In this document: positions 48,716 to 58,289 of the stretch, piece after piece
Numbering within the stretch: position 1 is the first letter of the stretch
Layout of the letters: each line of letters opens with the position of its first letter
Made by a program: the position numbers and the translations under genes
DNA from: Chlorella sorokiniana
Taxonomy: Eukaryota; Chlorophyta; Trebouxiophyceae; Chlorellales; Chlorellaceae
Reading direction: 5' to 3'
Length of the DNA stretch: 64,000 bases
NCBI GenBank assembly: GCA_025917655.1
Contig: CP084611.1
Coordinates: forward strand, 992,001-1,056,000
The notes under the pieces: model-generated
Database searches by the model: none
What the model was told of the DNA's origin: nothing
The model's input: only the letters and a program-made list of their open reading frames with translations

Positions 48716-51700
48716 ATGGAGGCAAACGAGGAGACGGCAGCCAGCCTGCGCAACCTGTTCTTCGCTGCGGAGCAGGCTCACGCTGAGGCCTGCAAAGAGG
48801 GGGCGGCATTGGAGCAGTTGACTTCTGCCGAAAGTTCTCTGTTGCAGCTGCAGTGTCTCCTGAGCGTGACGGCGGGCCAGGCTCCAGCCGGCCGCCACCA
48901 GGCCGACGAGCTGCTGCAGCAGTGCATCAGCCGACTGCAGGGCCTGTCTGTGCAGAAGCGCAAGAGCGATGCAAGGTGCTTTGTAGGGGAAGACGTGGTG
49001 GGCAGGGAGGGGTTTTCTGCATCCAGCACCCAACTCCCAGACCCCGTTGACGTTGCAGGCGGGCACGGCTGAGCGAGCTGCTCAAGGAGGCAGGCTGCCC
49101 TGACAGCTTCCGCTTCGCCAACCCCGAAGACTTTGACCTGGGATCCAAGCTGCGGCAGAGCGAGCCGCACAAGTCGCTGCTGGCAGGGCCCTTGCCCAGC
49201 TGCCGGGTGCAGCTGGAGGAGGCGGCGCCCGCGCCAGGCGTGCTCACCGAGCAGGCCAACAACCAGCAGGCCCTGCTGCGGCGATCAGGCTTCCAAGTGC
49301 CGGTCGCAAAGCCCAGTGTTGGCACGGGTTTGGCAGCAGCAGGGGCGGATGGTGCAAGGTGTGAGGTGCAGCAGCAGCCGCCAGAGGCTCCCGGGCATGC
49401 TCAGCCCGCAGCCCCCTGGCGGCGCCGCGTCCGGCACCCGACAGCCGCTGGGCTGCCAAGATGCCGCGGCGCGCACACGATGCACACGTGCCGGGCCATG
49501 GCCGACGGCAGAACAGCGGCGAAGAGGTGGACCCTGTAGAGCTTGGCAGCAGCGACGACGGCGACGGCTGCGAGGGCCCAGACCAGGGCAGGAGCATCCC
49601 GGCTTCACAACCGCCAAGGCCAAGCTGATCACAGACATGCGCTTGAAAGGACAGCAGTACAACCCCGGCCAGTTTGGCGGCGGCGGGGCGGGGGCTGGCG
49701 GCGCGCCACGCCAGGGCCTCGCGCGCCCCGCCGGAGGCACCATGCGGCCTGCCGGCCTGCGCAAGACCGGTGGGCTGGCTGCTGTTGGGCGTGTCGTCAC
49801 CTGGCCGCCTGCCAGCATCCATCGTGTCCTGCAGTGCATCCTGGCCCATATTCATCTCTGTGTGCTGCTCTCTGGCTCCTACCCACAGGCAATGGCAACG
49901 CTGCCAACGGCCTCAACAGCGCCGGCGGCAAGTTTGTGCCGCCCTACGTGCGCAAGGCGATGGAGGCGCAGGGCGGGGCTGGCGAGGAGGCGGAGGGCCC
50001 GCTGTCTCAGCGGACGATGGAGATCCTTCGCCTGGGTGCGTTCAGCGACCTGCACAACTGAATGCTGCGTATTGTTCTTTGCACAGCCTGGTCACCAGCA
50101 GATCGCATCCACCCTCGCCCAGTGCGCGACGCCAATCGCCGCGCTCGTGCATCAAGCTGCCGTATGTTGCTCACGCGGCTGCGGGAGGCTTCTGCCTGTG
50201 CTGCAGCGCCGGGCGAGCCGCTGCCCGAGGCACTGGCCAAGCTGGACCCGGTCCTGATCGAGAATGTGTGCAGCGAGGTGATGGACTCCGGCGGCAAGCT
50301 GGGTGAGAGGCGGCAGCGGCCAGGCCCTCCCAGGAGCTGCTGTTCATGCAGCCGGGGAGAGGTGTAGGCACCGCTGAAATGCACGGTGGCATCCTTTGTG
50401 AGCCGCCGCCTCCACCGCGAGGCCCCACCCCATGCCGACGCAACCCGCCCCGCAGACTGGAGCGACATTGCTGGCCAGCAGACAGCCAAGGACTTGATCC
50501 AAGAGGTGGTGGTGTGGCCCATCAAGAACCCAACGCTCTTCACGGTGCGTGGGCTGGGGCCGCACTGCGGGCTTGGGGCTCCGTGCAGGCACATGACTTG
50601 CTGTAGCGCAGCTGCCTGCACTGTGCTGCAAGGCAGCATGGCCCCCAAGCCTTTCACCAACCCCTCGGGCACACACCTGCCTGACACTCCAACAACCCCA
50701 GTGCTTGCTCTGCCTGGCTTCCTGCGCAGGGCGCCCGCGCCCTCCCAAGGGCATCCTCCTTTTCGGCCCCCGGCACCGGCAAGACGATGCTGGGAAAGGC
50801 CATTGCCACCAACATCTCCGCCGTCTTCTTCTCCATTTCCGCATCCTCCCTCGTCTCTAAGTGGATCGGCGAGGGCGAGCGCCTGGTGCGCCGCCTGCGC
50901 TGCCGCCGCGGGCAGCGCTGCATGCCTCTCGCTGCCTTCCGAAGGGGGCTGTGGCAGCAGATGGAGGCTGAACCCTGGCCTGCAAGGCGCCGCCTGCCTG
51001 CCCCCGCAGGTGCGCGCTCTGTTTGCGGTGGCGGCACACGTCGCCCCCTCCGTCATCTTCATCGATGAGGTGGACTCGCTGCTGTCGGCGCGCAAGTCGG
51101 ACGGTGGGTCACAACCCTGTACTGTCTTGTTTTCCGGGGTGGGGCGGGCCCATCCTGCAGCCGTGCCTGCTTGCCTCCCACGTTGCAGGCTCATCGCTCC
51201 CTCCCCAAAAGCCTGGCGGGCGCCGCGAGGTCCCCCTGCACCTCACGCCCAATCGTGCACCCCCACTGCATGCCCCTGCCTGATATTCAGGCGAGCACGA
51301 GTCGATGCGGCGGCTCAAGACGGAGATCCTGGTGCAGATGGAGGGGATTGACCCGTCCCGCGCCGACCGCCGCGTGCTGCTCATCGGCGCCACCAACCGC
51401 CCCGAGGAGCTGGACGAGGCAGCCCGCCGCCGCATGCCCAAGCAGCTGTACATCCCGCTGCCCGATGCCGGTGCGTAAAATTGGGGGCGGGGGGGGAAGG
51501 CAGGCGTAGCAGGCAACGGGCTGGGCCCTGGGCAGCCTTGTGCTCGGCGGCTGGAGGGGGCATGGCCTGGAAGGCGGAAGGGAGGCAGGACTGGCAGGCG
51601 CCCAAGCGCCCGGGACCTGCTGTCCTGCACCCGCCGCCATGGCCAGCACCGCTCAGCTGCGTCACACTCCCGGGTGCTGCGCAGACGCGCGGCGCGACCT

Positions 51701-52361
51701 GGTGCTGCGGGAGCTTGGCCCCGGCAGCTCTGTGAGGGCCCAGCTGGGCGGGGCTGACCTGGACAAGGTGGTGGCCCGCACCCAAGGCTACTCGGGGTGA
51801 GGGCGGCGTCGGCTGCTCCGGGGCAGGCTGCCAGGCGCTGCCAGGCAGGCTCGCTACTGCGCCGTCCCTCTTCGCGACGTGTGACTGGCCCGCCTGCCTC
51901 CCGCCCCACCGACCCTTCCTTATCTTGGTGCCCCTCCGAACAGGTCAGACATGAAGTTCCTGATCCAAGAGGCGTGCCAGGGGCCCGTGCGTGACGCGCT
52001 CAAAGCTAACGGCAACGTGGAGGGGGTGACGGCTGACACGTTGCGCCCCGTCATGCTTCGCGACTTCCAGGTTGGGGGCGGCAGGCGGTGGTGATGGTGG
52101 GGCGGGGGGGGCGCGCGCGCGCGCCAGGACCAGAGCGGGACATGAGCGAGCCTTGGCGCACTTGAGGAGCAAACATGCCATCCTCAACCACCCAGTCAAC
52201 TAAGCGGGTGGCCATGGCTTGTCCGACGGTCGCAGATGGCAGCGCGGACTCAGAAGGCATCGGTGGAGCCCTCCGAGATTGAGCGGTACGAGCAGTACAA
52301 TATCAAGCACGGCGCCAAGCTGGTGGGCTCAGCCCAGGAGGAGGAGGAGGAGGACTGGTAG
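48716..52361 (+). CDS. FIGL1: Fidgetin-like protein 1, AAA ATPase
   Basis: A hexameric AAA ATPase of the meiotic clade. FIGL1 in plants and animals limits crossovers and disassembles RAD51 filaments. The ATG at 48716 opens [20 protein letters not shown]. The N-terminal half is variable; then come [15 protein letters not shown] (49925) and [20 protein letters not shown] (50220). The AAA core follows: [20 protein letters not shown], Walker [56 protein letters not shown] (Walker B), [40 protein letters not shown] (sensor 1 and Arg fingers), [20 protein letters not shown] (sensor 2) and the C-terminal [15 protein letters not shown], with TAG at 52359-52361. Two bases appear missing in one exon (C3 at 50740, C5 at 50767), so the printed frame breaks Walker A. 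Intron junctions such as SDG|EHE are in phase. Confidence 0.94.
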
Positions 52362-53160
52362 GCGACGCTGCAGCTGAGAGCGGGCAGCACCCGACCACAA
52401 CCACATGCGGTGCAGCACATGACGCGACGCACGCCTGTGTAAGCTGTGTGCTTGTCGAGTTTCAGGGGCAGGGCATTTGTCTCCAAGCTGGGCATTCAGG
52501 CCCCCACAGAGTGGGCAGCAAGGGATGGAGGTACAAGAGAAAGAGATCGCTCACACATGATCGTACAAGAAGCTTTCCTTTCGAAGCGGCAAAGTGGTAC
52601 AATGGATATCGAGGCTAGGTACAAAACAGCAGTGCAGCGAGGAGAGATGCGCTGGCGCAAGATTTAGCTCACAGATCGTAGGGGAGGGGCCGTTGTCGTT
52701 GAATCCTCTCATAATGTTTTCAAACCCGCCGAGGCTTGCAGGAAGGACACGCATAGGCGCACTATTGCACGCCGCTGCAGCATTGGACAATGCTCACATG
52801 CTAGCCAGCAGGCTGAGCTGCGCCAGCGGAGGGCGCGGTTTCAAGCGACTCGGGCAGGTCTCCCTGCAATGATCATAAACGGCTTTTTAGGCACGTGCCA
52901 CTCCAGACAGCTGCACTCGTGCAGGTTCCAACTCCCTGGGCAACAGCAGCGCGTGTCCTGCTCTCCGGCGGCCAGCGGGCACTCAGGTGGTCCACCTCAA
53001 CAGCATCCCACGCGCGGCTCTACCCACCTCGTGCACCTCGACATCAACACGGGTTGCTACCATCGCCGTGGGGCGCTTTTGGGGGCTTGCAGGCCGAGCG
53101 AGTTGGCGGGTGTTGGCCTTGGGCGAGGCCCGGGTCGGATGCAAGTGCGGATCTTCTCGT
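52362..53160. other. Intergenic region after FIGL1
   Basis: About 800 bp that should include FIGL1 3' UTR and, on the other strand, the 3' UTR of the minus-strand candidate. GC is lower at 52440-52720. I see no recognisable gene. Confidence 0.4.
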
Positions 53161-53605
53161 TTATCTTCGCTCAGTGTAATGACGTTGATGCGGGCCTTGA
53201 TAGGGCCGAGGGCTTGCATAGGGACCGGCCAGAGGAGGGTTGTTCGCAGCAAAAGTGTCGGGCAATGTTGTGGGAGTGATGAAAATTCTCACAAGGACGA
53301 AGGGAAGAACAAGAGAGAGGTTAAGGCCTTCCGCAGTACGCACCTGATTTCTTCACCGCACTTTGGGGCCTCCTGTCCGCCTGTCACGCACAGCAATTGA
53401 GACAACCACGAATAATTTCTTGTACCAAGCGACGAAAGCAACGCGCACCAAGCTCTGGTCGCACCTGCCGTGTTCTGTTGCCGCGCTTGGAGCCTGTTCT
53501 TCCTCAGCGTCCTTTTGGTTGATTTCAGTAGCCACGTCGGGATCCAAGGTGCGCAGCGCCAATCTCGGAGCCTTTGCCTGGCCACCCTGCCGCTCTACGC
53601 ACAGA
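53161..53605 (-). CDS. Candidate minus-strand gene facing VPS2
   Basis: Two or three exon-like pieces. The first, about 53605-53466, reads VERQGGQAKAPRLALRTLDP, DVATEINQKDAEEEQAPSAA, TEHGR, ending at a GTGCGA donor. The second, about 53388-53350, reads QEAPKCGEEI. The third, about 53294-53161, reads IFITPTTLPDTFAANNPPLA, GPYASPRPYQGPHQRHYTER, with a stop at 53161. The second-to-third junction (ATC AG | A ATT) is in phase. Upstream, VDSSALKLAAAGGSGLITAI (about 53740-53680) may be a further exon. No family is recognised and the start is not found. Confidence 0.35.
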
Positions 53606-53792
53606 TCAGTTCTTTAGCCTGCTGTGTTTCCGTGCATCGTTGCAAGAAGCCGCCAGGTTTGATCCAGACGCAGCAGAAGAGATGGCTGTAATCAGGCCGC
53701 TCCCGCCGGCCGCCGCCAGCTTCAGTGCAGACGAGTCCACGCTTCACGTTCATTTGCTTACGGCGCACTCATGTGTTTGCAGGCCCCGTAGG

Positions 53793-55415
53793 ATGGAGTG
53801 GCTATTTGGGAAAAAGAAGACACCAGCAGGTGGGTAGCCGCTGCGCGTCGGCTTCAGCCACCGCCATCCCCGCCAGGCTTGCCACCACCGCCGCTGCTTG
53901 CCCGTCGCAGAGCTGCTTCGGGAGAACAAGCGCATGCTGGACCGCGCGATCCGGGAGCTGGATCGCGAGCGCATGGGGCTGCAGCAGCAGGAGAAGAAGC
54001 TGATCATGGAGATCAAGAAGATGGCGAAGGAGGGGCAGATGGTGGGCGCCCTGCGGCGTACCTGCCCGCTGGCCCGCCGCATCACACCCATGCACCCTGC
54101 TACACGCACTGTTGCGCTGTGCTGGGCAAGCCAGCCCGCTGGTCCCCCTGCACGCCCATGTGTCCGCCCATGCACGCGTGCCTGCCCCCTTGGGTTGCCG
54201 CAGGATGCGGTCAAGGTGATGGCCAAGTCGCTGGTGCGCAACCGCCACGCCGTCAACAAGCTGTTCCAGCTCAAGAGCCAGCTGCAGGCGGTGTCGCTGC
54301 GGATAGCGGTGCGCGACAGGGAGGGGGGCGCGGGGTTGGAGGGCTGGTGCGGGTGTGTGCGGGTGTGCATTGCCAGCAGTGTGTGGGGCCGACAGGTGGG
54401 TGGCGCCTGTTGACAGCAGCTCTGGCAGCGGCGAGGGCGCTTGGTTGCGGCACCAGGGGATTGCCACGGAGCCTTGCCGCCGCATGCTCCGCCCGTATGG
54501 ACCGGTCAGAGCCCTAGATGCGCTCCTCGCCCTCCCCCTGCACCCCCGCCGACGTTGCAGACGCTCAAGTCGACGCACGCGATGGGCGAGGCGATGGCGG
54601 GTGCCACCAAGGCCATGGGCGCGATGAACCGTCGCATGAACCTGCCCGCCGTCGCCAAGATCATGCGCGAGTTCGAGAAGCAGAACGAACGCATGGAGAT
54701 GACCAGCGAGATGATGGGGGACGCAGGTGGGCGGGGCGGGCGGGCGGATGGGTGGGTGGGAGGCGTGCGCGGGAGCAGGTGCGAGCGCACGCGTGTGCTG
54801 GCGCAGATCCGTGGCAGCGCTGTGCACGTCAGGGGTGGTGCTGTTTGAACAGGCTGCGCGGCGTTTGTGGCGTGGCCTGGCGGTGCCACCGAGCGCGCCG
54901 GCGCCTGCTGCTGCCGCCGCTGCAGTGGACGGCGTGTTTGAGGAGGGGGGCGAGGAGGAGGAGACGGACGAGCTCGTGGGGCAGGTGGGGCAAGCATATC
55001 TTCTGTGTGTGTGTGTGTGTGTGTGGAGTGCGGCGAGAAGCACCGTCCGCAGGCTGGCTCCCTGGCTCTGCTCCTGTGGCCGGCAGCCGGCAGCAGCTTC
55101 TGGGCGAGGGGTTGCCGCTCGGCAGCCTGCTTCATCCACCCCCTTTGCCGCCATGTGTTCCTGCAGGTGCTGGACGAGATAGGCATCAACCTGGACTCCT
55201 CGCTGGTCTCGGCACCCGCGCAGAAGGTGGCGGCGGCGGCCCCCCGCGGCGGCGGCGCCCGTGGCGCAGCCCATGGGGGCTGGGGAGGCGCCAGGTTGGC
55301 GGGCGCTGCCGGCCTGCATGCGCAGCACCCGCGTGCGTGCAGCGCTAGCCAGCCAGGTTGCCTTGGGAGGCGGCTGGTTGCTCAGTTGTGCACGGCTCTG
55401 CTGTGGCCTGCTGCA

Positions 55416-55463
<48 letters not shown>

Positions 55464-55529
55464 GGCGGCGGCGACGCAGGTTTGGACGACGACCTTCAGG
55501 CGCGCCTGGACCGCCTGCGCAAGTCATGA
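53793..55529 (+). CDS. VPS2: ESCRT-III subunit VPS2/CHMP2
   Basis: Polymerises on membranes in multivesicular-body sorting and recruits VPS4. The ATG at 53793 gives MEWLFGKKKTPA (amphipathic/basic start). Then come exons ELLRENKRMLDRAIRELDRE, RMGLQQQEKKLIMEIKKMAK, EGQM|DAVKVMAKSLVRNRHAV, NKLFQLKSQLQAVSLRI, TLKSTHAMGEAMAGATKAMG, NRRMNLPAVAKIMREFEKQN, ERMEMTSEMMGDA|VDGVFEEG, GEEEETDELVGQ|VLDEIGIN and LDSSLVSAPAQK. A glycine run leads to the C-terminal MIM1 motif DDDLQARLDRLRKS and a TGA at 55527-55529. Length and order match CHMP2A throughout. The poly-Gly linker before the MIM1 motif is the only unusual part. Confidence 0.95.
55001..55022 (+). repeat. (GT)n microsatellite in a VPS2 intron
   Basis: About eleven GT units begin some 20 bp after the donor following DELVGQ. 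Confidence 0.9.
55419..55473 (+). repeat. (GGC)n run encoding poly-Gly in VPS2
   Basis: About 18 GGC/GGT triplets at the start of the last exon encode a glycine tract just upstream of the MIM1 helix. Confidence 0.9.
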
Positions 55530-56040
55530 GCGCCTCCGCAATGCTGTGTGTCCTGGGGGCACCCCAACCCACGCCTCGCTGCTGCGCTGTGTGCGCCCAC
55601 GAACGGGCCCACAAACGCTGCTGCCGCGCTCTGCTCGTTCGCAGTGCAGCGTCACCTTCGTTATGTACATTGCAGCTTGCTCCCTCTTCTGTCCCGCACT
55701 GGTAGCACCATCACTGCTCTGACCTTCTGCACATTCCTCACTGTCTGTGAATGATTGAGAGGCCCCGAACAGGAGGCAGGCGTTGAGCCGGCGGTGGCTC
55801 CAAGTGCCCAGAACCCGCGGGAGCAGGGGGACCCGCTTACGCTTGCACCGCTCGGCAGATGACGGATCATTGTAGGGAATTTGTCTCATCAAAAGATGCC
55901 GGAGGAAGGACGTTCACTCGCGTCCGCCTCCGGGGCCGGGCGACCGGACGGCTCCATTTCTGAGTTTCCTACCGCCCATCCCCTTACTTTAATCGCCTCT
56001 AACGCATATACGTATGCTCTTGAGCGCATCTCCACGCAAC
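55530..56040. other. VPS2 3' flank and promoter of the next gene
   Basis: About 510 bp between a stop and a start on the same strand. Mixed composition, no clear TATA box and no gene recognised. Confidence 0.4.
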
Positions 56041-57174
56041 CATGACCGTGCACCTCGCTGAGAGCACCCCTGTCTATCGAAAAGGCTGTGGGCACTGCGT
56101 CTGCTGCCATGCTCTGACGCAACCCACCTCACAAAAAAGGTGAGGGTGCAACAAAAGACAGCCAGAACCCGCGCGCCTTGCTGCGGGAGAGGCCCGCGTC
56201 GAGACCACCCACTCATAACTGAGCGCGCTGCCCCTTCCCCACGCAGGGACGCCGTCACAGGCACCTTGCCACTCATGGAGCTTTGGCCAGCGGGTCTGCA
56301 GACGCCAACCGGTGAGGCGGTCCTTGCCCCTGTGGGAGACCCCCGCTCCTCACCCCCACCCACGTGTTGGTTGATTTCCCCAGGGCGCCCTGCTCCCTAC
56401 ACCCATCAAACTCCCTAACTCCCCTCCCGCGCAGTCTATTTCATGTGCCGCGAGCGCCAGCTGGCTTACCAGATCCACCTGGTGGAGTCGCAGGCGGGCC
56501 TGAGCGCCTGGCGGCCACGCCCATCGGCCCAGCCGCTCACTGCACCGGTGCTCCAAAGCCGCGGCGGTGCGCCGCTGGCAGTGCACATCCCGCTGCCTAG
56601 CACCGGCGTAGAGCCAGCAGACGAGGCCATCTGCTACATGGGCAGCGTGGCGGTGGCCTGTCGGCAGTCGGCATGCTGGGACCTGGCGGTGTCCACCCAG
56701 CCTGCAGCGACGTCGCTCGTGGCGCCGGCTGCACAACTGCAGCTGCGGCTTGCCACGCCGCCTCCCGCGCTCGAGCAGCCTGCCAAGCGCAGCCGTACCT
56801 GCAGCGGCAGCAGCCGCATGGAACCATGCATGGCAGCACCAGCCTTCCATGCTGCCTCCTGGCAGCAGCACTGGCCGCTGGCCATGGCTGCAATGGCAGG
56901 CCCCCAGCCGGCAGCAGCATACTACCCCCAGCAGCCTTACGCACAGGCACGCGTCTGGGCGCCCTTGGCAGTGTATGTGCCACTGGGTCCGCCCGCCAAC
57001 GCCTGCAGCGGCGGCATGCCGCAGTTTGGGGGCTGCAGCTTCGTGCCTCCAGCAGCCACCGCGGTGCCACAAGGCGCAAGCCACAACGCTGGCACCCTGT
57101 CCTGTTGGCTGGACAAAATTCGCACCTTGCTGAGCCCTGCCTCCCGGATGGGCACAGCTATCCCCACCTTTTGA
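56041..57174 (+). CDS. Unrecognised protein with a Cys-rich N-terminus and Ala/Pro/Gln-rich C-terminus
   Basis: The ATG at 56041 opens MTVHLAESTPVYRKGCGHCV, CCHALTQPTSQK. The donor at about 56142 joins in phase to RDAVTGTLPLMELWPAGLQT, PTG, and a second junction (ACC G | TC TAT) joins to YFMCRERQLAYQIHLVESQA. The rest is one exon to TGA near 57174, rich in Ala, Pro, Gln and Tyr, with AAAYYPQQPYAQARVWAPLA and a final CWLDKIRTLLSPASRM. The cysteine cluster C-x2-C-x-C-C could bind metal but I know no family with it. The low-complexity tail resembles that of regulatory proteins. Both junctions being in phase supports the model. Confidence 0.5.
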
Positions 57175-57642
57175 CCAGGGTTGGCCTGTCCAACACCAAC
57201 CGACCCGCACCCGTCCCCCTTTGAACGCACACACACCTTTGTTCCGCCATAGCCCTTCGTGTATCAGTTTTGTTCCATGCACTACCATTTGATTGCGACA
57301 TCGCGCCTCCCCACGCCTGCGCATGCCTATTGCATGTAGCTGACTTGGGCTGACGCGTGCCCACGTGCCACCTCTTTGGGGATGCAGGGCCTGCGGCCCC
57401 ACTCCCTAGATGAAAGAACTTTTCCTTGAACCATCACTGCACCAACTTCCAGCCTTGACCCCCTGTACCTTTACCCCTGCCAACTGTATTTCGCGAGAGA
57501 AACATGCACCAACACGCGCCATTGCTGCGTCTGTTTGCTATGCCCTCCCCCTATTACCAGCTCTGAAGCCGCAAAACGCTTGATATAATAGGTACTACCA
57601 TGCAACTGATCGTGGGTCAATAAAGGCTCAAAGCAGGGGGTC
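57175..57642. other. Convergent 3' region with an AATAAA signal
   Basis: Downstream of the plus-strand unknown gene. AATAAA at about 57619-57624 (plus strand) may be its poly(A) signal, though it is 445 bp past the stop. No other feature seen. Confidence 0.35.
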
Positions 57643-58188
57643 CTAGCAGCATATCCCGGCGCAGCAGCCCCTCAGGAGGGGGAGGACCTGTCCAGGTGGC
57701 AGGGCGAATTTTCCCGGAACCTCCTCCTGTGTGTCAATTGCAGCTCGATAAGCTTCCATGAGCTTGTAGTCATTGCAGGGAGCGTTCAGAACACACGGTA
57801 TGCGGAACCTCGCCGAGCCGCTTCTACCCCACTTCTTCTTTGGCGCAGGAGGTTCTTCGGCAGGGCTGAGTTTATGCTAAAAACGACATGCAGAATTGAT
57901 ACATTGCGGCGGAGCTGGCAATCTCTAGCCCTTGAGGTATGCGCACCGGAACCCGCGGAGGCCGGGGGAGGCGGTGCAGGCTAAGAGCAAAAAGCAAACG
58001 CTTACTTATCGCATGAAAAGTTTGCAAAAGTTTGTTAAAAGCGCCGCCCCGCCGGAGCGGCGCTCCTCCAGGGCCTCAAGATGGGTCTAAAGCGCCAGCG
58101 CTGCACTGTTGCATGATCGGGCGCATGTCGTCAAAGCATCGCCAAGGAGGAGTGTAGTTGAGTGAGCGGAGGTCCATGTCATGCGCCA
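57643..58188 (-). CDS. Candidate small minus-strand gene between the Cys-rich protein and GST genes
   Basis: An ATG at about 58188 opens MAHDMDLRSLNYTPPWRCFD, DMRPIMQQCSAGALDPS, which reaches a TGA near 58078 in the printed frame. The final exon, 57876-57643, follows a strong GTCGTTTTTAG acceptor. It is open for 78 codons: HKLSPAEEPPAPKKKWGRSG, SARFRIPCVLNAPCNDYKLM, EAYRAAIDTQEEVPGKFALP, PGQVLP, then stop. A proline-rich mini-exon may lie at about 57985-57952. Both ends look like real protein, but the middle needs one or two missing bases and I could not fix all junctions. No family is recognised. Confidence 0.4.
58040..58064. other. Perfect 8-bp inverted repeat (hairpin)
   Basis: AGCGCCGC at 58040-58047 pairs exactly with GCGGCGCT at 58057-58064 around a 9-nt loop. 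It is preceded by the direct repeat AAAAGTTTG at 58016-58033. It falls inside the middle of the candidate minus-strand gene. Confidence 0.6.
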
Positions 58189-58289
58189 TATGTGTCCTGC
58201 GCCATCAAGCCACCCCACATCATGCGAGCAACCAAGCACAGGGGTGGGCTGCCTGTGGAGCGCTGGATGCAAGGTCGGCCAAGACACTT

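Noticed and set aside
50007-51194. A 395-codon minus-strand open frame opposite FIGL1
   Set aside because: The plus strand here carries the AAA ATPase core motifs; the antisense frame has no domain.
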